A stretch of DNA of 64,000 nucleotides, taken from positions 434,001 through 498,000 of the forward strand of contig JACJZJ010000003.1 in assembly GCA_020635675.1 (NCBI GenBank), written 5' to 3'. Source of the stretch: Flavobacteriales bacterium (GTDB lineage Bacteria; Bacteroidota; Bacteroidia; Flavobacteriales_F; PHOS-HE28). Position 1 is the first letter of the stretch. Each line of letters begins with the position of its first letter. Both the position numbers and the translations under genes were made by a program. This document shows, in pieces, positions 20,801 to 31,600 of the stretch. The notes under the pieces were generated by a model. It saw only the letters and a list, made by a program, of their open reading frames with translations. It did not search any database and was not told the origin of the DNA.

Positions 20801-23800
20801 AGGCAGTCGACATCGGTGCCCACCACGCTGGCCTGGGGCAGATCGCAACTCAGGCAGTAGACCTGCCAATGCCAGGGGTCGCCGGAGAACGAACCGCTGC
20901 CACAGCTGACGGACCCGTCGGAGGTGGCCACCATGTAGATGTTGGTGCCGGTGGCCATCGCGGTGATACCGGCCAGGCTCGTGGTGCCGCTGGCATGGTT
21001 GAACAGCACGGGATAGGTGTTGTTCGGACCATCATATATCGTGAGGTGATCGAAGGACGAGCTCTCGATCGTACCGCTGATGAAATGGAGCGCGAAGTTC
21101 CCGCCCCCGCCATCGCTCTCGAACAACCAGCTCTGGTTCATGTTGTCCGGATAGCAGAAGGTGTAGTCGAGGATCGGTCCATCGCACACCACGCAGTTGT
21201 TCGTGTTGATGTAGGGCCCGAAGCTCTGATCGCAGAAGCTGTCGTCCGTCACCACGTTCACGGTCACCGGCGTGCCGCTGGGATAGGCGTAGGGGCCATA
21301 GCTGCCCACGCCCACGCCCGACTGCACGGTGGACCCGTTGACCACGATGTCCAGGGTCGGGTCGGTGCCCACGGCGGTCACGTCCACCATCACCGAGGTC
21401 TGACCCGGGGTGGCGCTGGCGCAATCCGAGTACGTCGGGGTCACGCTCACGCTCGGGGGCTGGCAGGGATTGCGCAGGCAGATGTCGAATCCGCCCTCTT
21501 GGGTCAACAGGGAGAACACCCGCAGGATGTACATGTTGCCGATCGTCAACGAAGGCAGGATGATGTCCTGTCCGCTGACCGAGGAAGCCTGGCAGTAAAG
21601 GCTCGTCCCACCACAGGCATCGTAAAGGGCCAGACCGAGGTTGCCCGCGGTGATGTTGCCGAACGAGGCGATCTGGGTGACGTCACCGGCGGTGAAACTG
21701 TAGAACACGTCCGGTGCCGTGGCGAAGGTGCTGATGCACGTGGGGTTCGCGGTGGCCGAGGCCGACGCGCACTGGGTGCTGCCAGCGACGGGTGAGCAAC
21801 TGCTGCCGACGGCCAACGGTATGGCGTTGGCGCAATCGTCGTTCACCGGCACGGGCAGGCAGAGCGGCGTGCAGGTCAGGTTGAGCGTGAACGTGCCGGT
21901 GGTGGTGGCACCATAGGCATGCACCGCGATGTAATAGGTGTTCCCGCTGAAGGCGTTCCATTGCACCTGCGAGTGCAGCGTTCCGATGCCACAGGCCGCG
22001 CCCATGTCATCGTTGCCTGCCACGCAGTTCAAACTGCCACACGTTCCATCGAACACCGTGAGGCGGGAGTCCGTCAGGGTACCTGTGCCGCAGGTGTTCA
22101 GGGTCACCTGTTGGTCGTCACCGACGTATTTGTACCAGACCGCCTGTTGCAGTTGGTTGAAGGTGTTGCCCGCCAGCGTGCAGGGGATCGGGTCCTGGGT
22201 GGATCCCACGGATGTCCCCGACACGGGTGACATGGCGCAGGTGATCGGTGTCGCGTTGCTGCAGAAGTCGTTGCAAAGGCCCAAGGGGCTGAAGGTGCCC
22301 AACGCCACGTTGCATTGTGCATCCTGGTCATGAACGAGCGTGACGGCCACGGATTGGCCGGTGCCGAAGGTGCCGATCGTCTGGACACCCGTCGATGAGA
22401 AGGGGCCGACCGAGCTCGCCGGTCCGCCGTTCACCGAGTAGCTCACGCTCACGTCGGTGGCACTGCCAAGCGAGGTGATGTCGGCGGAAAGGGTGAAGTT
22501 CGGGCAGTTGCTGTCGTCCCGGATGATCGTGGCCACGGGCGGCGTACAGGTCGCCATTTGCACGTCCACCGTGTAGTCCTCGGCTTCGCCATAGGTGGCG
22601 TTGCGGCAGGGGTTGGGTGTGGCGTTGTTGTAGTCGATCATCACCCGCATCCGCGTTTGACCGGTCATCGCGGTCCCTGGCACGGTGATGTTCAGCGTAT
22701 GCGGACCGGCCGTGTTGATGGAACTGGCGATCGTATAGACCTCTCCAGGGTCGTTCAGGATGCCGTTCTGGTCCCAATCGATGAAGGCGTAGATGTAGTC
22801 CAGTGCATCGGGATCAACGGTCACCGCTATCTGGTTGCTGGTCCCCGTGTACACGGTCGCCACCTGGCTCGTGTAGTTGACCGGACCTCCGGTATTGCCT
22901 GCACTGGAGTTGTTGATCCCCGCATAGGTCACGTTGGTGATGAACTCATAGGTGACGGAGGTGAATGCGGAGTTGCAGTAGCAGGTGTAGAACGGGTTCA
23001 TCGGCACGGCCAGCGGGTTCGACATCCCCGGGGTGGGGTCGTTGGCGCAGGTCACGATGCAGCGGTAGCTTGTGGCGACCGTCTGTGACGTCGATGCCGA
23101 GGGCAGGTTCGGTCCGAAGTTGGTCCAGCCGCCGCCATTGTCGTATTGCCATTGGTAGGTGACACCACTGCCGGTCGTTGCATTCTGAAGCCCGAGGTTG
23201 AACGAGATGCCGCTGCAGGCGCCGGTCGGCCCCGTGGTGTTGCCCGGGGTGGGTGTGCCGGCGCAGGCGGACAGGCTCGTGACGTCGACCTGGATGTTGG
23301 GGTAACCGGCCAATGTGCCCGTGGAGCCGGAGTAGGTTCCGGGTAGCAAGGTCGGGTCGGGGTTGGCGGTATCGCTGTACCAGCGGATGCCACGGGTGGC
23401 CGCCGTGCTGGTGTACCTCCACCCCGCCGAGCAGGAGTAGCTGGGCGCGTTCTCGTCCACGGCCACCACCAGGTTGTCCGTCCCGTTCCAAACGAACGGT
23501 GTGGTCAACGTGATCTCCATCCAGTTGCCCGCGGCAGGATAGGTCACCGTGCCGGAGAACACCTGTGACATGGAGGAGGTGGGGATGGCGCTTGCAATGG
23601 CCAGGGACGTGTTCGGCGTATTGCCCATGTAGATGGTCCACGCGTTCGAAGTGGTCGGCGTGGCCATGGCCGTGGCATAGTAGAAGCGGATCTTGGAGAT
23701 CGATCCCGCGAAGCCACCGCCGGAGAGGATCTCGCTGGCGAGGTACAGGTTCTGGGTGTACGAATACCCGTAGCACGAGGTGATCGGGAATCCGGTGGTC

Positions 23801-23934
23801 GTGGTCGTGCCCGTGCCGACGGTCACGGTCGTCTGGCCGCTGGCCGCAGCGAACATCACCGCACTGGTCAGCAGCACCAATGCGCGACGCCAGAGCGGAG
23901 AGCGCTGTTCATGTCGGGTCCTAGGTTCGTCCAT
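16690..23934 (-). CDS. Giant T9SS cargo protein (2414 aa) with GEVED and CUB-like modules
   Basis: From ATG 23934 (MDEPRTRHEQRS, signal core ALVLLTSAVMFAAASGQ) the protein has an N-terminal sandwich domain. An Ig-like segment follows (GVTYQWQYDNGG). A GEVED domain lies at about residues 325-458, ending in the family hallmark GEAEDYTVDV. PPC-like modules (DTRLTVFDGTCG style) come next, then two CUB-like modules (about 912-1025 and 1119-1237). The remainder is collinear with the 2729-residue neighbour, ending in the same sorting domain (about 2317-2414). The frame is open to 24012, but the leader element supports 23934. From the first CUB-like module to the end it is a full-length paralog of its neighbour, whereas the N-terminal third is unrelated. 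The function is unknown; adhesion is an inference. Confidence 0.88.
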   Translation of the reverse strand: MDEPRTRHEQRSPLWRRALVLLTSAVMFAAASGQTTVTVGTGTTTTTGFPITSCYGYSYTQNLYLASEILSGGGFAGSISKIRFYYATAMATPTTSNAWTIYMGNTPNTSLAIASAIPTSSMSQVFSGTVTYPAAGNWMEITLTTPFVWNGTDNLVVAVDENAPSYSCSAGWRYTSTAATRGIRWYSDTANPDPTLLPGTYSGSTGTLAGYPNIQVDVTSLSACAGTPTPGNTTGPTGACSGISFNLGLQNATTGSGVTYQWQYDNGGGWTNFGPNLPSASTSQTVATSYRCIVTCANDPTPGMSNPLAVPMNPFYTCYCNSAFTSVTYEFITNVTYAGINNSSAGNTGGPVNYTSQVATVYTGTSNQIAVTVDPDALDYIYAFIDWDQNGILNDPGEVYTIASSINTAGPHTLNITVPGTAMTGQTRMRVMIDYNNATPNPCRNATYGEAEDYTVDVQMATCTPPVATIIRDDSNCPNFTLSADITSLGSATDVSVSYSVNGGPASSVGPFSSTGVQTIGTFGTGQSVAVTLVHDQDAQCNVALGTFSPLGLCNDFCSNATPITCAMSPVSGTSVGSTQDPIPCTLAGNTFNQLQQAVWYKYVGDDQQVTLNTCGTGTLTDSRLTVFDGTCGSLNCVAGNDDMGAACGIGTLHSQVQWNAFSGNTYYIAVHAYGATTTGTFTLNLTCTPLCLPVPVNDDCANAIPLAVGSSCSPVAGSTQCASASATANPTCISTFATAPDVFYSFTAGDVTQIASFGNITAGNLGLALYDACGGTSLYCQASSVSGQDIILPSLTIGNMYILRVFSLLTQEGGFDICLRNPCQPPSVSVTPTYSDCASATPGQTSVMVDVTAVGTDPTLDIVVNGSTVQSGVGVGSYGPYAYPSGTPVTVNVVTDDSFCDQSFGPYINTNNCVVCDGPILDYTFCYPDNMNQSWLFESDGGGGNFALHFISGTIESSSFDHLTIYDGPNNTYPVLFNHASGTTSLAGITAMATGTNIYMVATSDGSVSCGSGSFSGDPWHWQVYCLSCDLPQASVVGTDVDCLTGTYTVDVNVTSIGDAPDVDIVSDLNGLDPNGDDVGVGVHTVGPFPVGTPVNLSVVHNGNNACNITLPAVNPNSNCIACNNTPLAQTYCYGPSDAQNWSYTSDGNGTLVLSFQSGSIESSTFDHLTIYDGSSNAAPILYDHVGATENLAGLMVVATGNALYMEMDSDSSVQCSTNPAWQWNWTVQCVDCTFPQATATLLSNCGGGNFTIQVDVTNASNAGNVNITTDYIGDTEPTGVGNGTYVLGPYPLGTVVQLDVAHPTNAFCTLDLGEFTDCCNGTCGGATQAILGTNTAGKLDCGNGASNLGTDEYGASTGATNARWFYYDATQTGTLLATSCASGIDTRVKFHDGNGGCGSLVPLSANDDDCFPSSTTGYFVSPGDHVLIEWDDRWSDSGFDWDLSFAPCTPDPNLDLCSTQNPASRQVSIGSGETWTGTLDCLSADDIIPNPYSNTWGWGWAAFELTECANVRVDYCGTASFGFGSLNMYGDCGNLFINSQSYDFSTCGDGNPTIFFNNLTPGFYYYPILWSPPNNAVGPFTVNVSAFTPTVACASNLTACSATPVACNDVVTGNTDNLFPSLPANACPFPNGATSGGSLWYSYTATQDENVILSTCGAATTFDTRISVFEGPDCSTLSCYTLGDDKGGACTNRTQIEFFAQSGQTYWIAVHSTSPYVHGTFELAVGCDVSCPRPVNDNCMTALGITSFLADGSGTYTFGDNSCAMNDAMSSCVPLLNNQGMWYSFFSGNNGIHYLDLHTQNEDGSLTATTMNYVVYNGGCSGALQASGQVACTVGGNGDYVLLSGLAPSTNYLLRVDNAGDVGFEGTFSLRVQHPGLNDAGITVVTDPFGLQCSSTLVPHVTLKNFGEATLTGVDIHYDVDGLNPQVYHWTGALPYLGTTAVALPGFVSPYGVHTLNVYTALPNGAPDEIAANDLATSNVDVTGETVIVEITTDNDPSGIYWEIYDAGYTLLADAYTNGPIYTPNTTTPVTLCITTIGGNHFYFFLYDFLGDGLSNTGNGNGRWRLRNQSGGTLIGDRFDGTIDGFATPTFTPLSASYNNGHEFDLPSGPSNIQPSECNVFTNTLQSKVYTSPVGGVTGYQFEFSDPDAGFIRRIARPYNWVKFGDMVTYPLLPGVTYFARVRVDQGAAGYGDDHWGTGCEMGIDPNQVPGCTGLIDDITLPTHSCGVTRAFGGSDKVWAQPVVGATQYRFKFVNIGESFTRIITKPSYALVLSWVTFPLTNGVTYDVSVECLVNGQWSGYCGPVCQVTIQNPSSALANRSEMLPDGSELMLWPNPVRDGQVNLLLNGLTDDTQRVTIDVYDMFGKRVRSIEQDNSGEVFNTVLDMQGVASGIYLVNVTVNGRLYQHRVNVQ

Positions 23935-23938
23935 GGTT

Positions 23939-23957
23939 GGGGGTTTTGGTTTTTCGG
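23939..23957 (-). promoter_or_regulatory. AACCAAAAC leader element of the 2414-residue protein gene
   Basis: The minus strand reads CCGAAAAACCAAAACCCC just before ATG 23934. It shares the AACCAAAACCC core with the elements at 7968 and 16395. The adjoining CGGATGGG (plus strand) is also shared with the copy upstream of the 1304-residue gene. Confidence 0.5.
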
Positions 23958-24524
23958 ATGGGCCCTTCCGGAATGAAAGGAAGGGTGGTGTTATGGGATC
24001 CTTCGGAGGCAAGTGCGTCCGGAAAGGGGAACGGCGGTCGGGGGGCAGGGGCTGCTCATCCCGTGCTCGACCGTGTCGAGGAACGCGGTCGGGGGTTCGA
24101 TGGCCGAACGCATGTGCGTCAGCGATCGCCGTGGGTCAGCAATGGGTACCCGTTCAGGGTGCATGAGGTCGGTCCTGCGAGAGGCACAGTTGGAACGATC
24201 ATCGACGGATCGTTGACCGACAGGGTGAGGTCAAGGGTGGTGAGAGGGTGTCCTTGCGGACCAGGGCTGGGAAGTGGCCGGGAGGTGCCTGTGTTCGCCC
24301 TGTGGTGGGGTCAGGATGCCTGGGCGTGGACGGCCTCTTGCCGTGATCGCCTGCGTTCTTCGGGTCTTTCGCGAATGGGTCTGCTCGGGCCGGGTTGGGT
24401 GTCGCTGGGAACACCGGCGGTCGCCTGCCGGGTCCCGTTCTCGGAACGGACACAAAGTAGTGTCATGATCCAGGTGAAGGCAATGGGAACGCGATGAAAA
24501 TTCGATGAAGAATGCACCTCAATG
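23958..24524. other. 570-bp intergenic gap, no convincing gene
   Basis: A 186-residue plus-strand frame (23937-24497) has no signal peptide, no domain-like pattern and a composition typical of a chance frame in GC-rich DNA, so I do not call it. A -7-like TACTTTG sits at 24459-24453 on the minus strand. If used, it would give the downstream gene a leader of about 500 bases. Nothing else is recognised. Confidence 0.5.
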
Positions 24525-24553
24525 CGAAGCCCCCGCGGATCGCGGGGGCTTCG
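24525..24553 (-). terminator. Hairpin terminator after the 3296-residue secreted protein gene
   Basis: The 13-bp stem CGAAGCCCCCGCG / CGCGGGGGCTTCG has a 3-base GAT loop. Outer CCTCAA/TTGAGG bases extend it across a small bulge. It lies 29 bases beyond the stop at 24583. Confidence 0.85.
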
Positions 24554-24582
24554 TTGAGGGAAGATGGTCCGTTCGAACGGGC

Positions 24583-25693
24583 CTACTGCACGTTCACGCG
24601 GTGCTGGTAGAGCTTGTCGTTCACGGTGACGTTCACCAGGTAGATGCCGCTGGCCACGCCCTGCATGTCCAGCACGGTGCTGAACACCTCTCCGCTGTTG
24701 TCCTGCTCGATGCTGCGGACGCGCTTGCCGAACATGTCGTAGACATCGATCGTCACGCGCTGCGTGTCATCGGTCAGGCCGTTGAGCAGCAGGTTCACCT
24801 GTCCGTCGCGTACCGGGTTGGGCCAGAGCATCAGCTCGGAACCATCGGGCAGCATCTCGGAACGGTTGGCCAGGGCGCTCGACGGGTTCTGGATGGTGAC
24901 CTGGCAGACCGGGCCGCAATAGCCGCTCCACTGGCCGTTCACCAGGCAGTTCACGTCCACGTCGTAGGTCACGCCGTCCTGCAGCGGGTAGGTCACCCAG
25001 TTGAGCACCAGCGCGTAGCTCGGCTTGGCGATCGTCCGGGTGAAGCCCTCGCCGATGTTCACGAAGCGGAACCGGTACTGGGTGGCGCCCACCACGGGCT
25101 GGGCCCAGACCTTGTCGCTGCCGCCGAAGGCGCGCGTCACACCACAGCTGTGGGTGGGCAGGCCGATGTCGTCGATCAGACCGGTGCAGCCGGGCACCTG
25201 GTTGGGATCGATGCCCATCTCGCATCCCGTTCCCCAATGGTCGTCCCCGTAACCAGGGGCGCCCTGGTCCACACGCACCCGAGCGAAGTAGGTCACGCCG
25301 GGCAGCAGCGGATAGGTCACCATGTCACCGAACTTGACCCAGTTGTAGGGCCGAGCAATGCGGCGGATGAAGCCGGCGTCCGGGTTGGCGAACTCGAACT
25401 GGTAACCGGCCACGCCACCCACGGGCGAGGTGTACACCTTGCTCTGGAGGTTGTTGGTGAACACGTTGCACTCGCTGGGCTGGATGTTGCTGGGGCCGCT
25501 GGGCAGATCGAACTCATGGCCGTTCACATAAATGGCGGTCTGCGGTGAGAATGTCGGCGAAGCGAAGCCGTCGATCGTACCATCGAAGTTGTCGCCGATC
25601 AGCGTGCCGCCGTCCTCATTGCGCAAACGCCAGTAACCGTTGCCGTTGCCGGTGTTGCTCAGACCATCACCCAGGAAATCGTACAGGAAGAAC
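24583..25693 (-). repeat. Near-identical 3' module, copy 3 of 3
   Basis: This copy matches 8200-9312 almost base for base, including the segment around 25523-25600 that is different in copy 2. Copies 1 and 3 are therefore closer to each other at that position than to the copy lying between them. Confidence 0.85.
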
Positions 25694-28600
25694 ATGAAGT
25701 GGTTCCCATTGATGGTGGTCAGGCACGCGGACACCACCTGCAGGCTGTTCGGCGTGGTATAGGTCGGTGCGGAGGCCAGCAGGGTGAAGTTCGCATCATA
25801 GATCTCCCAGTAGATGCCCGATGGATCGTTGTCCGTGAAGATGTCCACGAACACCGACTCGCCCGTCACGTCCACGCCCGGAAGGGCGGCGGCGTCGTTG
25901 CTTGGGATGTCATCCGTGCCACCGTTGGGCAACGCCGTGTAGGCATTGAAGGTGTGGATGCCGTACGGAGAAATGAACGCCGGCAGATCGACGATCTCGG
26001 TGCCTTGGTAAGGCAAATTGCCCGTCCAGTTGTACACCTGTGGGTTCAGGCCGTCCATGTCGTAGTGGATCTCCACGCTGGTCAGTGTGTTCTCCCCGTA
26101 GTTGGTCAGCTCCACTTGCGGGGTGATCGACGAGGTGCAGAGCAGCCCGGCTTCCGGATCATTGACCAGGCTGATGCCCGCATCGTTGAGCCCCGGGTGC
26201 TGGACCCGTAAGCGGAAGGAACCTTCCACGCCGATGTCACCCGCATTGTAGATATACAGCAGGTAGTCGTTGCCCGGGGTAAGTCCGTTCAGCGGGATGT
26301 CGTAACCATCGCCGTCCACTGCGCAATCCACTTCGCCGGAGGCTTGCAACGGACCGCTGCAGCTGCCGCTGAACACCGCGTAGTTCATGGTGCTGGCGGT
26401 GAGCGATCCATCCTGGTCGACCGCGAGCAGGTCCAGCAGATGGATGCTGTTCATGCCACTGCTGAAGCTGTACCACATCCCCTGGTCGTTCGCCGTCTGG
26501 GAGCAGCTGGTATAGGCATCGTTCATGGCACAGCTGTTGTCCCCATCGGTGTACGTGCCCGATCCATCGAGCAGGTAGCTCGAGATCAACGCCGCACCCG
26601 TGCAATCATCGTTCCCCGGACGCGGGCACACCGCATTGCAACCGACCGCGAGTTCGAACACACCGTCGATGTAGGGGGTGGGTGCATGCACCGCGATCCA
26701 GTAGGTCTGGCCGTTCTGCGCGTAGAACTCCAATTGGGACCGGTTCGTGCAGGCGCCTCCCTTGTCATCGCTCAAGGCATAGCAGCTCAGGTTGTTGCAG
26801 TCAGGCCCGTTGAACACGCTGATGCGCGTGTCGAAGGTGGTCGCGGCACCGCAGGTGCTCAGGATCACGTTCTCATCCTGGATGGCCGTGTAGCTGTACC
26901 ACAGTGAACCACCGCTCTGCGGGCTGTTCGGGTAGGGGCAGGCATTGGCCGGAAGGCTGGAGAACAGGTTGGTCACGTCGCCCACGACGGTCGCATTGCA
27001 GGTGATCGGCGTGGCGAGCGCACAGGTGATGTTCGTCGGACAGGCCTCGGAAGGCGTTGTGGCGAACACACGCAGGGTGTACGGACCGGAGGCACCGGCA
27101 TTCTCGTCCCAAAGCACCGGGTAGTAGTAGTCGCCGGGCTGCAGGTCGCCGAAGTCGATGGTCAGGTTGCCGTCACCGCATGTGGTGAAGTCGTACGACT
27201 GCGAGTTGATGAAGATGCTGCCGCAGTCACCGTACATGTTCAGCGAACCGGTGCCGGTGCCGCCGATCGAACCACAGTAGTCGATCGTGACGTGGGCGCA
27301 ATCGTTCAGCTGGAAGCTCTCCCATACCCAACCGCCCGTGCCGGCGAAGGTGGTGCGCGGGATCGATCCGTCCTTGTAGGCACAGTCCCGGTTTCCGTTG
27401 AACACCAGCGGACTCGTGGCGATCGTCAACGGGTTGGCCGCGGGGTTCGCATCTGCGCAGAGGTTGTTCGGCGGCGTCACGCAGGGCGTGGAGGTCATCT
27501 CCCAATCATGCCCGTTGTTGTCGCCCCAGCGATTGTCCCATTCCACCTGGACCTCCGATCCGCCGTAGGCGAAGAAGGTGTAGGTCGATCCGTACGTCGG
27601 GGTGCCGCAATCGTCGTCATCACCGCCATAGAGCTGGGAGCTGTTGCAGGGACCTTCATGCACCGTCACGTACGTGTCCAGGTTCGTGGTGTTCACCGGG
27701 TCGCACGCGCTCACCGAAATGCGGCTGTCCACCGGCACGTTGTAGTTCCACCAGCGTGCGGCCGTCGGCACCTGGCCGTTCGGGAAAGCGTTCGAGGGCA
27801 CACCGCAGTCGTAATCGCCGTTGGTGTTGATACCCACGTTCGCACTGGGTGCCGTGGAGCACGACCCGCTGCAGCAGTCGGTGAACAGGCCGAGGTCATA
27901 GTTGCACAGGGTGTTGCCCGGATGTACCAGGGTCAGGTTCACAGGCGTGCCGTTGGGATAGGGTCCCACGATGTACATGCCCGCGCCGACATCGTTACCA
28001 TTGGATTCCACACCGTTCAGGTCGCTCACGATGTCCACCATGCCCAGGTTGCCGGCATCGGTGATGTCCACGGTCACGTAATACTGGCTGTTGTCGCAAT
28101 CATCCTGGACGCTGGCCGTGGCCACCGGGAAGGTGCAGTCGTAGCAGATCACTTCCCATTCCCAGGGATCGTAGGCCGTGCTCGTGGCACACTGGACACT
28201 GCCGTCGGAGCTCATCTCCATGTACAGCTCACTGCCCGTGGCGGTCACGTTCACGTCGTAGAAGTCGGGATCGGTGCTGTTGATCGCACTGCCAGCCGGG
28301 CCAAGATTGCCCGTGTTGGCGGGGTTGGTGAACAGCACGGGGTAGGTGTTGTCCGGCCCGTCGTAGATCGTGACGTGATCGAAGCTACTGGACTCGATCG
28401 TGCCCCGGATGAAGCGGAGGATGAACGTGCCGCCGCCATCGCTGACGTAGTGCCAGCTTTGGCTGTCGTCCGCGACGTAGCAATAGGTGGCCTGGTACGC
28501 GGGATCGCCGCAGGTGATGCAGGTGGTGCCCGGTGCCACGAAATCGCCCAGGTCCTGATAGCAGTCGCCGTCCTGGTCATGGATCACACGGATCGTCACC

Positions 28601-31600
28601 ACGTCCTGGGAACCGGCCACGATCTGGCAGGGACCCGGCGCGTTCAGGGTGCAGCCGTTGTTCCATCCACCGCCGTTCAAAGCGTATTGGACGGTCACGC
28701 TGGTCGCATCACCGATCGAGGTCACGTCCACGTCGATGCTGAAGGTGCCCAGGTTGCAGTCCGGTGAGTTCACGCTGGTGACGGTCGCCACCGGATCGTC
28801 GCATAGCGGCCCCTGCTGCACACAGAAGTAGTCGAAGGCCATGTCGCTGGTGAAGCTCGAGCCGGACACGCCCCGCACCCGGTAGCGCACCATCGGACCG
28901 GTGAAGGTGTGATCCATTTTGGGCGTCAGGAACCAACCTTCGCCCTGGTCGCCGCTCAGGGACCAAAGCGTCGTCCAGTTGTTGGAGTTGGCCGGGTCCT
29001 CGATCTCCACGGACATCGTGCCCATGGTGGCACCGTACATGGCATAGGCCATCCGGGCCCGCACCTTGCCGGTGGTCATCCCGGTCACGTCGAACAGCGG
29101 GGACAGCGCATCGATGGTGTTGCCGGTACAGGACCCCGACTCCATGTACACATACTTCCCTGCGGGCGTTCCAGGCACGTAGTCGGAAACGCCGGTGGTC
29201 GCGTTGGCGATACCGGTGTTCAGCGAGCTTGTTCCGCCTTCGTCCACCGACCAGTTGCCCGAACCGTCCGTCGTGCTGTTCGCCCAGCCGACCGGCAGCA
29301 GCGAGGTGCTGGTGCAGGCCAGGGAGGATGTGCATGTGGAGGGCAGGCAGTCCTCGGCATTCTCGAAGTCCTCGCAGTAGGGGAAGTTCGAAATGACCCA
29401 GGGGCAGGTGCTGTACAGGTTGTCGATCACCAGGTCACAGACCGGGTTGGACGCATGGGCCACGGTCACCTGCACGGCACCCGGGGGGAAGGGCCCCAGC
29501 ACGTACGGATTGCCCGAGCCGTCCACGTCATCGTAAGCCAGTCCACCGAGGTCGGTGAGGATATCCACCGTGGCACCGTTGCCGGTGCTCAACACGTTCA
29601 CCTCGACGGTGAACTGGTTGTTCAGGCAGTCATCCACCACCGTGGCCGTGGCGCTGGGTGATTCACAATCGACCAGGTTGATCTGGAAGTACCGCAGATC
29701 GCCTTCATCGCCTGCCGCATCATCGCAGATGTGCAGCACCCAGATCCCGTTCGGGTCGGATCCGTCGTGGAATGTGGAGAGCAGTTGTTCCGGGATGAAC
29801 GAACCGACCACACCATCCGATGTGGGCATGCTCGTTACCGGCGTGCCGGCATTGTCGGCCAGGGTGAACAGGTCGTTCGGGCAGTTGGCCGGGATCCCGT
29901 AATCGTCCCCGGTGCCTCCGTTGTCGCTCGTCAGGTCGATGGTCACACCGCTCGGGCTGGTCAATGAGATGTCCAGATCGGCGTGGTATGTGTGGGCGAT
30001 CACGAAGTCCACGCTGTGCACGAACGCGTCAACTCCCAGTTGGGTCCCGGGGAAGCTCAGGCAGTAGGGGAGGTCGATGCAGGTGCTGCTGGTGATGTGG
30101 TACGTGTCCACCGCGTAGCAGGTGCCCAGATCGGAATCATCCCCGGTGAAGGAGCCGAGGTCCACGTTGCAATCGCTGTTGTCGTCGTGGTTGAGCATGA
30201 CGCTCACCACCGTGCCGAACGGATAGGGTCCGAGGACCTGCGTCCCGGTGCTGTTGATGCCCGTGATCGGCGAGCCCATGTCGGGCACCAGGCTCACGGT
30301 GTTGGCGTCACCCAGATCGGTGATGTTCACCGACACGCTGAACGTGCCCGCCCCGCAGTCGGCGGTGGTGGAGGTGGTCGCCACCGGGTTGGTGCAGGTC
30401 GGTGCCTCCTTCACGCAGAAGTAATCGAAAGCCATATCGCTGGTGAAGCTGGACCCGGAGATCCCGCGGACGCGATAGCGCACCGCAGTGCCGATCAGGG
30501 TATGATCGAGCTGCGGCGTCAGGTACCAGCCTTCACCCTGGTCGCCGGTGAGGGTCCAGATCTCCGTCCATGAGCCGGAAAGCGCAGGGTCCTCGATGTC
30601 GATGGCCATCGTACCCATGGTGGCACCGTACATCGAATAGGCGGTCTGGGCGCGGACCACCGGGTTGGTGAATCCGGAGACGTCGAACACCGGGGAATTG
30701 GCGATGATGGTGTTACCCGCACAGCTGCCCGACTCCATATACACGTAGTTGCCAGTGGGTGTGCCAGGCACGTAGTCGGATACGCCGGTGGTCGAGTTGG
30801 CGATCCCGGTCGCGGAGGAGGAGGTGCCGCCTTCGTCCACGGACCAGTTGCCGTTCCCATCGTCCGTGGCATTCTCCCAACCCACGGGATCCAAAGCCGT
30901 GGACGTGCAGGCGAGCACGGAAGTACACGTGGTCGGCAGGCAGTTCGTCGCGGCCTCGAAGTCCTCGCAATAGGGGAAGGAACTCACCACTGCGGGGCAG
31001 GTGAAAGTGTAGTCGCCGAGGTTCACATCGCAGGCCGCATCACTTCCATGCTCAACGACCACGTTCACGCTCGCCCCGCTCGGGAAGGGGCCGATGTTCT
31101 GGATGCCGGTACCGAACGGACCGGCCGTTACAGGACCGTTGCCATCGTCATAGGTGATGTCCACCGAGGCACCACTACCGAGGTCGGTCACGTCCACATC
31201 GATGCTGAACTCGGAGTTGGGAATGCATGACGGCACCACCGTCGCCGTGGCCGTGGGTGCGGTGCACAACGGACCTTCCTGCACGCAGAAATAGTCGAAG
31301 GCCATGTCGCTGTAGAAGTCCGACCCGGCAACGCCCACGATGCGGTAGCGCACGCTGGTGTTCTGATAGGCGTAGTCCAATTCAGGGGTGAGGAACCAGC
31401 CTTCTCCCTGGTCGCCGCTCAGGCTCCACAGGTTGGTCCAATTCCCGGAAAGGGCGGGATCCTCGATGTCGATGCTCATCGTGCCCATTGTCTGTCCGTA
31501 CATGGCGTAGGCCATCTGTACGCGTACGTTGGGGTTGGACAGACCGGAGACATCATAGATGGGCGAGAGCAGGATCGCCGTTTGGCTGGACCCGAAACAA

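Noticed and set aside
23937..24497. A 186-codon plus-strand frame in the long intergenic gap
   Set aside because: No signal, domain or plausible start context, and it overlaps the start region of the neighbouring gene.
27292..28767. A 491-codon plus-strand frame
   Set aside because: It is antisense to the 3296-residue secreted protein and shows the same shadow composition.
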